Source of the DNA: an uncultured Prevotella sp.
Lineage (GTDB): Bacteria > Bacteroidota > Bacteroidia > Bacteroidales > Bacteroidaceae
Direction: 5' to 3'
DNA length: 36,587 nt
Assembly (NCBI GenBank): GCA_947169685.1
Contig: CAMVQS010000022.1
Span: 1-36,587 of the forward strand
The notes under the pieces were generated by a model. The model saw nothing but the letters and a program-made list of their open reading frames with translations. It was not told the DNA's origin and made no database searches. Positions 8,408-17,558 of this stretch are shown here, piece after piece (within the stretch, counting starts at the first letter, position 1; each line of letters starts with the position of its first letter). A program made the translations under genes and the position numbers.

Positions 8408-9510
8408 TGTGCTAATTTAATTACTTCGTCGGCAATGATATCGGCTGAGTCGGGCAATGCCAACTTGAGAATGTTCGTACGAAGGGATATGAGTTTCTGC
8501 TCGTCGTTGACGGTCTTGATAGCCAATTCAAGCAGTTGGGACGGGGCTTCGGCATCCTTCACGTAGAGTGCAGCATCAACATTGACCAATGCCAACGCAT
8601 TCTTCGTCTGATGATCTTCTGCCACGTTCGGACTTGGCACCAGAATGACAGGCTTGCCAATAAGACAGAACTCTGAGATGCTGCTGGCTCCAGCACGGCT
8701 GATGACAAGGTCTGCAGCTTTGTAGGCAGCCCCCATATCACTGATAAAATCGGTGACCACAAGATTCTGTGGCTGTCCTTTTGTCTTTAGCTGTTCCATG
8801 ATGGAAGCATTGTAGTATTTACCTGTCTGCCAGATAAACTGCACATCTGTCTGTTTGACGAGGTCCAGATGTTGTAATACGCTTTCGTTGACAGTACGTG
8901 CTCCTAAACTGCCGCCCACCAATAGGATGGTCTTCTTCTGAGGGTCGAGACCGAAGGATTGTATAGCCTCTTCACGCGAGATTGTAGTGTCCAGCAAAGT
9001 CTGGCGCACAGGGTTGCCAGTCTTGATAATCTTTTCGGCAGGGAAGAAACGCTCCATGCCATCGTAGGCCACACAAATCTTTGCGGCTTTCTTGGCCAGT
9101 AGCTTATTGGTGACACCAGCATAGCTGTTTTGTTCCTGTATGAGACAAGGGATGCCCATAGCAGCAGCCTTGTTCAACGTAGGACCGCTGGCATAGCCGC
9201 CAACGCCCACAGCCACCATCGGACGAAAATCCTTGATGATTTGCTTGGCCATGCGTTGGCTCTTCCATATTTTGTAGAGCACCTTGATGTTCTTCAGCGG
9301 GTTCTTGCGGTCGAAACCACAAATGGGCAGCCCTTTGATTTCGTAGCCTGCTGCGGGAACGCGCTGCATCTCCATACGTCCCAAAGCTCCCACAAACAAG
9401 ATTTCTGCGTCAGGATGCTTCGCACGAATAGCATTGGCAATCGACACTGCAGGGAAGATGTGACCTCCCGTACCGCCTCCGCTGATGATGACTCTTAACT
9501 TATCGCTCAT
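8398..9510 (-). CDS. murG: UDP-N-acetylglucosamine transferase MurG
   Basis: A peripheral membrane GT-B glycosyltransferase that adds GlcNAc to lipid I to make lipid II on the inner face of the membrane. The 370-residue protein has the glycine-rich GGGTGGHIFPA at 11-21 and a second glycine-rich loop VGGSLGARTVN. The donor-site segment ISRAGASSISEFCLIGKP is also present. The ATG at 9510 follows AATAAGGTATG, in which AAGG could act as ribosome-binding site; nearly the same leader precedes murE. It is 31 bp downstream of ftsW, and this gap contains a possible internal promoter. Confidence 0.97.
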   Translation of the reverse strand: MSDKLRVIISGGGTGGHIFPAVSIANAIRAKHPDAEILFVGALGRMEMQRVPAAGYEIKGLPICGFDRKNPLKNIKVLYKIWKSQRMAKQIIKDFRPMVAVGVGGYASGPTLNKAAAMGIPCLIQEQNSYAGVTNKLLAKKAAKICVAYDGMERFFPAEKIIKTGNPVRQTLLDTTISREEAIQSFGLDPQKKTILLVGGSLGARTVNESVLQHLDLVKQTDVQFIWQTGKYYNASIMEQLKTKGQPQNLVVTDFISDMGAAYKAADLVISRAGASSISEFCLIGKPVILVPSPNVAEDHQTKNALALVNVDAALYVKDAEAPSQLLELAIKTVNDEQKLISLRTNILKLALPDSADIIADEVIKLAQWK

Positions 9511-9533
9511 ACCTTATTATATATAGTAGGGTG

Positions 9534-9541
9534 CAAAATTA
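9534..9541 (-). promoter_or_regulatory. Possible internal promoter before murG
   Basis: On the minus strand TAATTTTG (followed by CA) fits the TAnnTTTG element and would start transcription about 17 nt before murG, near the end of ftsW. No TTG lies 20 bp upstream, so the match is half complete. If used, it would give murG-murC-ftsQ-ftsA-ftsZ an independent input. Confidence 0.3.
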
Positions 9542-10804
9542 CTAAATTTCTTCCGATTCCACTAATTTTATCTTCTCTTTTTTATCACTGCGCACTTTTG
9601 CCGAGCGACTGATGCTCAAAATGGCTCCTATATAGGCACAGTTGATGATGGTCGAGGTTCCGCCCTTAGAGATTAGCGGTAGTGGCTGTCCTGTTACAGG
9701 AGCCAGCCCCACAGCAACCATCATATTGAAAATGGCTTGTACAACCAATAGCAGTCCCAGTCCCATGGCTAACAGGGCTGGGAAGTTATTTTCGCAACGG
9801 CTGGCAATGCGTGCTACTCTATAGAGCAAAATGATATATAGTAATGCCACAAAGGCAGCACCGAGGATGCCAAGTTCCTCCACAATGATGGCATAAATGA
9901 AGTCAGAGAAGGCCTGCGACAGGAAATCACGTTCGACAGACTTGCCCGGGCCTTTACCAATGATGTTGCTTGACACGATGGCAATGTTGGCATGAGCGAC
10001 CTGTGCGTCTTTATCAAGGTCGTATTTCTGCGGATCTACTTCGCCCTTTCCAAAGTTCATGATACGCCCTTTCCAAGTGTCGAAACGATGGAAGAGTTTT
10101 TCTATCTTTCCTTTCTGTTTGGGTTGGTCAACGGTCTCAGTCTTTGTAAGCTGTGCCTCTTCTGGTGTTTCCGCATGTCCCAACAGCATAATCATAATGA
10201 GACCGATGACAGCGCATCCGACAATGATACCAATCAGTTTGCCGATTTGTTTGAAAGATACCCGTCCAATGAACATCATGATGATGACAATGGCAAACAG
10301 CATGGCAGCCGTCGAGAGATTTTCCAGTCCAATGAGAAAACAGATAGGGAGGGCCAGCCATAGAATATACTTGAAGGCATCTTTGTCAGCTCCGTTCTCA
10401 CGCTGCATGGCACTCAGTATTTGAGCTTCTGCCAGAATCATGGTTCCCTTGGCTATTTCAGAAGGTTGGAAAGTAAAGCCTGGTATTTCGATAACACGAT
10501 TGGCACCATTAATGGTCTCACCTCCTGCGAGAACCCACAACAATGTGGCAAAGGATATCAGCAACAGGAAGGGGGTCATCAGCTTGAAGTATTTGCAGGG
10601 AATGTTCAACGTTACAACAGCGACGAAAAGTCCCATGATGATGGTTCCTGTGTGCTTAAGGATGGGGGATAGGAAGTCCTGACTCTTATAGGTCAGTCCC
10701 GACGAAGCAGAGAACACCTCGACGATGCTGATCATACAGAGAAAGAAGAACACCATCCAAATGCCCTTGTCTCCTTTGAATATGTTGCCAATCTTCTTGT
10801 TCAT
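9542..10804 (-). CDS. ftsW: Lipid II polymerase FtsW
   Basis: A polytopic SEDS-family membrane protein that polymerises lipid II into glycan strands at the septum, working with the transpeptidase FtsI. The 420-residue product has about ten membrane segments and the family motif PLPLISKGGTS near residues 376-386. Between two membrane segments is a long charged loop, about residues 212-270, which is where SEDS proteins carry their large extracytoplasmic loop. Location in the dcw cluster favours FtsW over RodA. The start overlaps the murD stop by 4 bp (ATGA). Confidence 0.95.
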   Translation of the reverse strand: MNKKIGNIFKGDKGIWMVFFFLCMISIVEVFSASSGLTYKSQDFLSPILKHTGTIIMGLFVAVVTLNIPCKYFKLMTPFLLLISFATLLWVLAGGETINGANRVIEIPGFTFQPSEIAKGTMILAEAQILSAMQRENGADKDAFKYILWLALPICFLIGLENLSTAAMLFAIVIIMMFIGRVSFKQIGKLIGIIVGCAVIGLIMIMLLGHAETPEEAQLTKTETVDQPKQKGKIEKLFHRFDTWKGRIMNFGKGEVDPQKYDLDKDAQVAHANIAIVSSNIIGKGPGKSVERDFLSQAFSDFIYAIIVEELGILGAAFVALLYIILLYRVARIASRCENNFPALLAMGLGLLLVVQAIFNMMVAVGLAPVTGQPLPLISKGGTSTIINCAYIGAILSISRSAKVRSDKKEKIKLVESEEI

Positions 10805-12132
10805 AGATTTCTTGCCAATTCTTTAAATTGTTCACCACGATCTTCCATGTTCTTGAACAGGTCGAAAGAGGCGCAGCAGGGTGATAGTAGTACTGTTTCG
10901 CCAGGTTGGGCCAGTTCATAGCAGGCTGCCACACAGTCCTTCATGGAATGAGTGTCACGGATGGGAATGCCCATGCCATCGAAGTTATCATGCAACTTCT
11001 GATTATCAACTCCCAAATAGACAATAGCGGAACACTTCTCCTTGACCAATGGTTTGATGGGCTCGTAGTCATTGCCTTTGTCCTTGCCACCGATAATGAG
11101 TACCACCTTGGTTTTCATGGATTCCAGCGCATACCAGCAGGCATCTACATTTGTAGCCTTGGAGTCGTTGACATAGTGGACGCCTCGCACGGTACAGACT
11201 TTTTCCAAACGGTGCTCGACACCAGGGAAGTCGCTGAGACTCTTGCGGATGATGTCTTTCTTGATACCTGCAATATTGGTGGCAATACCAGCAGCCAGCG
11301 AGTTGTAGATGTTATGCTTACCCGTCAGACTCAGTTGCTCTTGTTCCATGTTGAAAGGTTCTGGCTGCTCAATGGTGTATTGGCCAGCTTCGATATAACC
11401 GATGGACCCTTTCTCTTTCAGTTCTGAGAAGGGATATTGGATAGCTTTGATGTCGTATTTCTCCAGTTCCCGTTTGATGATAGGGTCGTCGTTCCAATAG
11501 ATGAAGGCATCCTGTGGTGTTTGGTTTTGTATGATTCGCATCTTGGAATCAACATAGTTCTGCATGCAGTTGTCATAGCGATCCAGATGGTCTGGCGTGA
11601 TATTCAGCAGAATGGCGATGTCTGCACGGAAGTCATACATATTATCAAGTTGGAAAGAGCTTAGCTCAATGATGTAATACTCGTGTGGCTCCTCGGCTAC
11701 TTGCAGTGCCAATGAATTACCGATATTTCCAGCCAACCCTGCGTCATATCCTGCTGCTTTGAAGATGTGATAGATGAGGCTGGTGGTGGTCGTCTTGCCG
11801 TTAGAACCTGTGATACATATCATCTTTGATGTGGTGTAACGACCAGCAAACTCAATTTCACTAATGATACCGATACCACGCTCCTTGGCTTTCATGACCA
11901 TAGGGGCGGTTTCGGGAATTCCAGGGCTCTTGACTATCTCATCAGCATCAAGGATGCGTGACTCTGTATGCTGACCCTCCTCCCATTCTATCTGGTGGTC
12001 GTCAAGAAGTTTCTTGTACTTATCATGAATCTTCGACATGTCCGATACGAACACGTCGAAACCCTGTTTCTTGGCCAGTACGGCTGCACCTGCGCCGCTC
12101 TCGCCTGCACCTAATATCGCAATTTTACTCAT
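10801..12132 (-). CDS. murD: UDP-N-acetylmuramoyl-L-alanine--D-glutamate ligase MurD
   Basis: The cytoplasmic Mur ligase that adds D-glutamate to UDP-MurNAc-L-Ala. The 443-residue protein shows an N-terminal nucleotide-sugar domain with AILGAGESGAGAA, the ATP loop GSNGKTTT at 109-116, the ITPDHLDRY segment, and the C-terminal VNDSKATN and IGGKDKGNDY motifs characteristic of MurD. It overlaps mraY upstream and ftsW downstream by 4 bp each, so all three are probably translationally coupled. Confidence 0.97.
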   Translation of the reverse strand: MSKIAILGAGESGAGAAVLAKKQGFDVFVSDMSKIHDKYKKLLDDHQIEWEEGQHTESRILDADEIVKSPGIPETAPMVMKAKERGIGIISEIEFAGRYTTSKMICITGSNGKTTTTSLIYHIFKAAGYDAGLAGNIGNSLALQVAEEPHEYYIIELSSFQLDNMYDFRADIAILLNITPDHLDRYDNCMQNYVDSKMRIIQNQTPQDAFIYWNDDPIIKRELEKYDIKAIQYPFSELKEKGSIGYIEAGQYTIEQPEPFNMEQEQLSLTGKHNIYNSLAAGIATNIAGIKKDIIRKSLSDFPGVEHRLEKVCTVRGVHYVNDSKATNVDACWYALESMKTKVVLIIGGKDKGNDYEPIKPLVKEKCSAIVYLGVDNQKLHDNFDGMGIPIRDTHSMKDCVAACYELAQPGETVLLSPCCASFDLFKNMEDRGEQFKELARNL

Positions 12133-13400
12133 CTTATCTTCAGTGTTATAATGGTTAATGCAGCTAATATAATCGTTGTAATCCAGAAACGGATGGTTAT
12201 CTTCGACTCATGGAAGGGACGGTGTGGCCATCCTTTCAGAATATAGGTACTCGTAGCATCCAGCTGTGAGTCAAGACGACGAAACGTATCATGGATAGGC
12301 GTTGCACGGAATACACGCACACGCTTTCCTTTTTTCTTCATCAGTTTGAACCATTGTGTCTGGATGATGACACTTAAACTTTCTATAAAGAATATTCCAC
12401 AGAGAATCGGAAGCAACAGTTCCTTATGAATAATCACTGCACACACACCGATGATTCCGCCAATCATAAGTGAACCTGTATCGCCCATGAATACTTGTGC
12501 AGGATATGCGTTATACCAGAGGAAACCTATCATGGCGCCGATGAATGCTGCAAGGAAGACTACCAGTTCTTGCGAACCGGGGATATACATGATGTCGAAA
12601 TAGGCAGCATAACCGATGTGGGCCGACACATAGGCCAGTATGACGAGAGCAACACCGATAATCGCAGAATTACCAGCACACATACCGTCCATGCCGTCGT
12701 TCAGGTTGGCACCGTTCGAGACTGCTGTTACAACAATGATAGTCATGATGACAAACAGAATCCAACCAGCAGCCACCTTATGCTTGCCGCAGAACGACAT
12801 GATGTCTGAATAGTTCAGGTTATGATTCTTAATGAAGGGAATCGTTGTCTTAAGTGACTTGACAGGCTCTGTCTTGTGTTTGATGACGACTTCCTGATTT
12901 TGCTGTGGTATGGAGATGTTTTCACGTACAACAGCATCAGGGCTGAGCCAAAGAACCAAGCCTACAATAAAGCCAATGCTGACCTGTCCTACGATTTTGT
13001 ATTTACCTTTCAGGCCATCTTTCTTCTTCCGGAAGATCTTGATATAGTCGTCCAAAAAGCCGAGAAATCCCAGCCAAACGGTTGTAATAATCATCAGGAT
13101 AAGGTAAGTGTTACGCATACGTCCCAGCAGGAGAACGGGTACGAGAATAGCCACCATGATGATTACACCTCCCATCGTTGGAACGCCCTTCTTTTCCACT
13201 CCAAAGGGGTCAATGCTCACGTCGCGTGCCGTTTCGGAAATGTTACGACGTTTCATCCATTTGATAAACTTTTCGCCAAACCATGCTGAGATAACGAGTG
13301 ACAGGATGAGTGCCAACAACGAACGGAATGAGATATAACTCCAGATGTGTGCACCTGGGATGTTATACACTTCTAAAAAACGAAACAGATAATATAGCAT
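12129..13400 (-). CDS. mraY: Phospho-MurNAc-pentapeptide transferase MraY
   Basis: A polytopic membrane enzyme that transfers phospho-MurNAc-pentapeptide from UDP to undecaprenyl phosphate, making lipid I. The 423-residue protein is about 60 residues longer than the E. coli enzyme. Conserved parts are GVPTMGG near 72-78, the metal/substrate motif FLDDYIK with Asp117-118, and NLNDGMDG at 232-239. Two extra segments are visible: a polar loop at about 153-205 and a roughly 20-residue insertion near 374-393. The usual PIHHH motif reads PIHDT here (368-372), so two of the three histidines are replaced. Bacteroidales MraY proteins are generally long, so the loop is probably lineage-specific. It ends with a normal RFWI...LKIR tail. 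Confidence 0.96.
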   Translation of the reverse strand: MLYYLFRFLEVYNIPGAHIWSYISFRSLLALILSLVISAWFGEKFIKWMKRRNISETARDVSIDPFGVEKKGVPTMGGVIIMVAILVPVLLLGRMRNTYLILMIITTVWLGFLGFLDDYIKIFRKKKDGLKGKYKIVGQVSIGFIVGLVLWLSPDAVVRENISIPQQNQEVVIKHKTEPVKSLKTTIPFIKNHNLNYSDIMSFCGKHKVAAGWILFVIMTIIVVTAVSNGANLNDGMDGMCAGNSAIIGVALVILAYVSAHIGYAAYFDIMYIPGSQELVVFLAAFIGAMIGFLWYNAYPAQVFMGDTGSLMIGGIIGVCAVIIHKELLLPILCGIFFIESLSVIIQTQWFKLMKKKGKRVRVFRATPIHDTFRRLDSQLDATSTYILKGWPHRPFHESKITIRFWITTIILAALTIITLKIR

Positions 13401-13412
13401 GGCAATTATTCT

Positions 13413-14867
13413 TTAGTTACCAAAAATCTCACGTACCACCTCTTTATCATCGAAGTGATGTTTTACGCCTTTAATCTCCTGATAGTCCTCATGCCCCTTG
13501 CCGGCAATGAGAATCACGTCACCTTTTTGGGCCAGCATAGTGGCTGTGCGGATGGCTTCACGACGGTCGGCGATGCTCAGAACCTTTTTCATCTGTTGGG
13601 CGTTCAGGCCTGCCAGCATGTCGTTGATAATGTCCTGCGGCTCTTCAAAACGAGGGTTATCACTTGTGATGATGACCTTATCGCTTTGTTTGACAGCTTC
13701 CTGGGCCATCAGTGGACGTTTGCCCTTGTCGCGGTTACCGCCGGCTCCACAGACGGTAATGACGTGTCCACCTTTGCCGTCCAACACCTCGTGAATGGCA
13801 TTGAGTACGTTCTCTAAGGCATCGGGGGTGTGGGCGTAATCGACAATAGCCGTAACCCCGTCAGGCGAATGCACAGGCTCTAGTCGGCCGCTGACACTCT
13901 TTAGCGTGCTGAGAATGACGAGGATGTCCTCTGGTTGCTTGCCCAGCATGACGGCAGCGCCATAAACCGCCAAGAGGTTGCTGACATTGAACTTGCCGAT
14001 AAATTGTACACCCACTTCACGTCCGTCGATTTCCAGATACATACCCTCAAAGTGACACTCTATGATACGTGCCTTAAAATCAGCCATGGTGCGAGTGGAG
14101 TAGGTCTTTACCTGTGCCTTGCAGTTCTGCACCATGAACAGGCCGTTCTTATCGTCTGCATTGGTAATGGCGAAGGCATCTTTGCCAAGTTCGTCGAAGA
14201 ACATTTTTTTCGCGTTGCGGTAGTTCTCGAATGTTTTATGGTAGTCCAGATGGTCACGTGTCAGGTTGGTGAACAGTCCACCGGCAAACTTCAGTCCGCC
14301 AATGCGCTGCTGCTGGATAGCATGGCTCGAACATTCCATAAAAGCATATTCACAACCTGCCTCTACCATTCGAGCTAATAGTTGGTTCAGCTCGATGGGA
14401 TCAGGTGTGGTGTGATCCGTAGGTATTGCCTCGTCCTCAATGTAGTTGCAAACGGTTGATAGCAGTCCGCACTTATGCCCAAACTTACGGAACATGTGGA
14501 ATAATAAGGTGGCGATGGTGGTTTTACCGTTCGTTCCAGTAACACCCACCAACTTCAACTTCTGCGAGGGGTCTCCATAAAATAGTGTTGCAACAGGACC
14601 GACAGCTGATTCCGTTGAGGCAACCTGCACATAGGTGACATTGTCCTGTTGCTCTGCGGGCAGGTCTTCACAGAGAATTGCAGCTGCTCCCAGTTCCTGT
14701 GCCTTAGGAATATATTTGTGTCCGTCTGTCTGCGTACCTTTGATGGCTACAAACAGATGCCCTTTCTCAATGCGTCGTGAATCGATGTTGATGCCCGTGA
14801 TGTCAATATCGGTACTACCTTGAATACCGATGGGCTTAATGTTTTTGAGCAGTTCACTTAGTTTCAT
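13413..14867 (-). CDS. murE: UDP-MurNAc-tripeptide synthetase MurE
   Basis: The cytoplasmic Mur ligase that adds the third amino acid to UDP-MurNAc-L-Ala-D-Glu. The 484-residue protein has the ATP loop GTNGKTT at 111-117 and the [13 protein letters not shown] segment. The amino-acid-selecting motif is DNPR at 403-406; in characterised enzymes DNPR marks meso-diaminopimelate use, while Lys enzymes differ. I therefore infer DAP-type peptidoglycan. The start at 14867 follows a TATATAATAAGGTAT leader also found before murG. Gaps are 20 bp from ftsI and 12 bp to mraY. murF, usually next to murE, is absent. Confidence 0.97.
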   Translation of the reverse strand: MKLSELLKNIKPIGIQGSTDIDITGINIDSRRIEKGHLFVAIKGTQTDGHKYIPKAQELGAAAILCEDLPAEQQDNVTYVQVASTESAVGPVATLFYGDPSQKLKLVGVTGTNGKTTIATLLFHMFRKFGHKCGLLSTVCNYIEDEAIPTDHTTPDPIELNQLLARMVEAGCEYAFMECSSHAIQQQRIGGLKFAGGLFTNLTRDHLDYHKTFENYRNAKKMFFDELGKDAFAITNADDKNGLFMVQNCKAQVKTYSTRTMADFKARIIECHFEGMYLEIDGREVGVQFIGKFNVSNLLAVYGAAVMLGKQPEDILVILSTLKSVSGRLEPVHSPDGVTAIVDYAHTPDALENVLNAIHEVLDGKGGHVITVCGAGGNRDKGKRPLMAQEAVKQSDKVIITSDNPRFEEPQDIINDMLAGLNAQQMKKVLSIADRREAIRTATMLAQKGDVILIAGKGHEDYQEIKGVKHHFDDKEVVREIFGN

Positions 14868-14887
14868 GCCAATACCTTATTATATAA

Positions 14888-17098
14888 TTAATTCAATGTC
14901 AATATGCAAGTCGTTCCAGGTGCAATTTCCTTACCATAGCTTATGCTTTGTGCCCTGACTTTTCCCCGTCCGTTCAGTTTTACCTTCAGTCCCCTGCTTT
15001 CCAGCAGATAGACTGCGTCACGAGCACCCATTCCTGTTACGTCAGGCATGCTGTTGGCTGTCATCTTAGTGGGAGTCATGACAATATTGTCCCTATTACG
15101 GACGGTGTTCCCCCATACGGGATTGCCTGTTGCCACATCACCGTTCCATCCGTTGTTCGTCTTCACACCTAACTGCCTCAGCACAACATGAGCTGCTGTG
15201 AGGTCGCCGTTTTTCACGTCTGGAATGACTACCGTGGTGGAGTCATGCGCATCTGTTACGTTACGTTTCAGATAACGTGCCATCACTCCTTCGGATATCT
15301 GATGGAACACTACGCCACTCATTCCGCCACCCGATGCGGGAAGACCAGATTTCTTTAAACAGACGATGCACGAGTAGAGCGGGTCGTCGGCAGGGAAGAA
15401 ACCTGCAAACGACAACCAGTATTTCACGATGCCTGTTTTATAACCACCGCCTTCGGCAATCTGTGCTGTTCCTGTTTTACCAGCCACCTTGAATAACTTC
15501 GAACCGGCTTTCTTTCCAAGTCCCTGACTGACCACATGCGTTAAGATGGTTTGCATGGTCTTGATGGTTTGTGGCTTGGCAATATGTTCCTTGACAACCT
15601 CTGGTGGAAATTCCATCAGGGTTTCTCCGTTCTTGACGACTTTCTTCACGAAGCGTGGACGCATCATTCGTCCGTCATTGGCAATGGCGTTGTAGAATGT
15701 TACCGTTGAAATGGGGGGTATCTGCGTTTCGTAGCCAATAGACATCCATGGAAGAGCTGTCTTGCTCCAGTTCTCATATTGACCACGCTTGTTTTTGCGA
15801 GGTCTGCGGATTCGAGGAGCTGTTGCTCCTACCAATGGTATATGCAGGTCGGTAGCAATACCAATACGATACAGACCGTCCACATATTTTTCAGGGTTGT
15901 TTCCGTAGAACTCGTCGATGACACGGCTGACGCCGATGTTTGAACTGACCTCCAAGGCACGAGGCAGAGAAATATTGTGGTAGCCTCCATTACGCCAGTT
16001 GTGGTCTTTCATGTCACGTCCATGCATGTGATAGACGCCGGAACCAGTCTCAATACGATAAGTGGTATCGACGACTCCGTCATCAAGAGCAACGAGGAAA
16101 CTCGCGGTCTTGAAGACTGAGCCTGGCTCGCGCAAGTCTGCTACGGCGTTGTTTTTCACCTCACGGTATTCACCATCTGCACAGCGGGTCATGTTGACGA
16201 TAGCCTTCACGTCGCCCGTCTTTACTTCCATGAGGATAGCCACACCCAGGTCGCCTCCGATGAGTTTCAGTTCGTCTATCACGGCACGTTCTGCCAAGTC
16301 CTGCATGTTCACATCAATGGTCGTGACAATGTCTGCTCCGTCAATAGGCGGTAAGACAGTGATGTTACGATATTTGTCAAGCACCTTACGACGATTGACG
16401 ATACCGTTTGTTCCGCGCAGGATGGAGTCGAACGACAATTCCAGTCCACAACGGGCCGTGTCCTTGGCTCCAAACATATCGCCGACAGTACGCTGGGCCA
16501 GTGAACCGAAGGGACGACGACGAGCGTTATACTCCTCAATGCTGAAACCACTCTTGAACGAAGAGCGGATGATGAAACCGTCAGCCATCTGCGTGGTGTT
16601 GAAGGGCATGTTCAGTATGGGTAAGTTGTGTACCTGACTGAAAACGTAGAAATCAACGCGTCGTTTCCAGATGGGCCAGTGGCGAGAGCCAACCTTGCCG
16701 TTCTTCTGAACGGCTGTTCGTCCCTCTTCTAAATGTTTCTTGAACTCTTCTGCAGTCTTTTCCGGGAATATCTCATGAAGCCCTATGCAGATGGAGTCCA
16801 GCTTCTCCATCCAGAGCGAGTCCTTGCCCGATTCGTTGAGCGCCTGGAAGTCCATGAACAACTTGAACTCAGGGATGGAGCTGGCCATCAGCTGTCCGTC
16901 GCAACTCAGGATGTTGCCTCGTGTAGGCTTTACGCTGACGCTGTCACGCTTCAGGCGGTCGGCCACCTCTGTCCAGTATTCTTTCTTGGCAGTCATGATG
17001 TAGAGGGCCTTTACCAAAACGGCAACGCCTATGACGGTCAGCACTACAGCAATCATGAAGTAGCGCGGCATCACTTTCTCTCTGTCAAACTTGCTCAT
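14888..17098 (-). CDS. ftsI: Septal penicillin-binding protein FtsI with PASTA domains
   Basis: The monofunctional transpeptidase that cross-links septal peptidoglycan, anchored by one membrane segment (about residues 12-32) with its catalytic part in the periplasm. The 736-residue protein has an N-terminal pedestal domain containing RGNILSCDG. The active-site serine is in SVFK at 327-330, followed by SSN at 385-387 and KTGT at 541-544. The C-terminus carries two PASTA-like units: one beginning IPDVKNGDLTAAHVVL near 640 and one beginning MPDVTGMGARDAVYLL near 684. PASTA domains are known to bind muropeptides or partner proteins. Position after ftsL fits the septal enzyme. Confidence 0.95.
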   Translation of the reverse strand: MSKFDREKVMPRYFMIAVVLTVIGVAVLVKALYIMTAKKEYWTEVADRLKRDSVSVKPTRGNILSCDGQLMASSIPEFKLFMDFQALNESGKDSLWMEKLDSICIGLHEIFPEKTAEEFKKHLEEGRTAVQKNGKVGSRHWPIWKRRVDFYVFSQVHNLPILNMPFNTTQMADGFIIRSSFKSGFSIEEYNARRRPFGSLAQRTVGDMFGAKDTARCGLELSFDSILRGTNGIVNRRKVLDKYRNITVLPPIDGADIVTTIDVNMQDLAERAVIDELKLIGGDLGVAILMEVKTGDVKAIVNMTRCADGEYREVKNNAVADLREPGSVFKTASFLVALDDGVVDTTYRIETGSGVYHMHGRDMKDHNWRNGGYHNISLPRALEVSSNIGVSRVIDEFYGNNPEKYVDGLYRIGIATDLHIPLVGATAPRIRRPRKNKRGQYENWSKTALPWMSIGYETQIPPISTVTFYNAIANDGRMMRPRFVKKVVKNGETLMEFPPEVVKEHIAKPQTIKTMQTILTHVVSQGLGKKAGSKLFKVAGKTGTAQIAEGGGYKTGIVKYWLSFAGFFPADDPLYSCIVCLKKSGLPASGGGMSGVVFHQISEGVMARYLKRNVTDAHDSTTVVIPDVKNGDLTAAHVVLRQLGVKTNNGWNGDVATGNPVWGNTVRNRDNIVMTPTKMTANSMPDVTGMGARDAVYLLESRGLKVKLNGRGKVRAQSISYGKEIAPGTTCILTLN

Positions 17099-17101
17099 AT
17101 C

Positions 17102-17554
17102 TTATTCGGGTACATTAATTATATAAGGGGGCTGATCTGCAATGTGCAGCAGCGAGTCCTTGTTCATCTTCAATATGTCGAGTACATGGCTCTCGCGGCA
17201 TTTCTCCGTCAGTGTGCTGGAGCTTGACAGCGCCTTGTACTTGGCATCTGTCAGTTCTGCATTCAGGCGGTCAATGGCAATCACGTCCTGTTGGCATTGG
17301 TAGCGAATGGCGACATAGGCTGTTGCCAAGGCCACGATGAAGGCGAAGAGCCAGATGTGGTTACGTACCATCTCGCCCGTCAGGATGTCGCCACCCAGGA
17401 TGGAACGGAAGGTAAGGCTCTGAGCGGGTCGCGGATCGTCTTCATGGACGTTCTCCTTGATTTTCTTCAGGGCATCTTTCAGCTTGTGTTCCGTCTTTTC
17501 TTCCTCTTGGGGGGTCTCGATGGTCAGCTCAATATCGTTTTCCTTATCTGTCAT
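17102..17554 (-). CDS. ftsL: FtsL-like division protein
   Basis: A 150-residue bitopic protein between rsmH and ftsI, the usual place of ftsL. It has an acidic and lysine-rich cytoplasmic N-terminus of about 65 residues, one membrane segment at about 66-84, and a periplasmic helical region likely to form a coiled coil. FtsL scaffolds the FtsW-FtsI complex with FtsB and FtsQ. Sequence conservation in this family is low, so the call depends on size, topology and context. The N-terminal tail is longer than in E. coli FtsL, as is common in Bacteroidetes. Spacing is 4 bp from rsmH and 3 bp to ftsI. Confidence 0.8.
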   Translation of the reverse strand: MTDKENDIELTIETPQEEEKTEHKLKDALKKIKENVHEDDPRPAQSLTFRSILGGDILTGEMVRNHIWLFAFIVALATAYVAIRYQCQQDVIAIDRLNAELTDAKYKALSSSSTLTEKCRESHVLDILKMNKDSLLHIADQPPYIINVPE

Positions 17555-17558
17555 GTTG

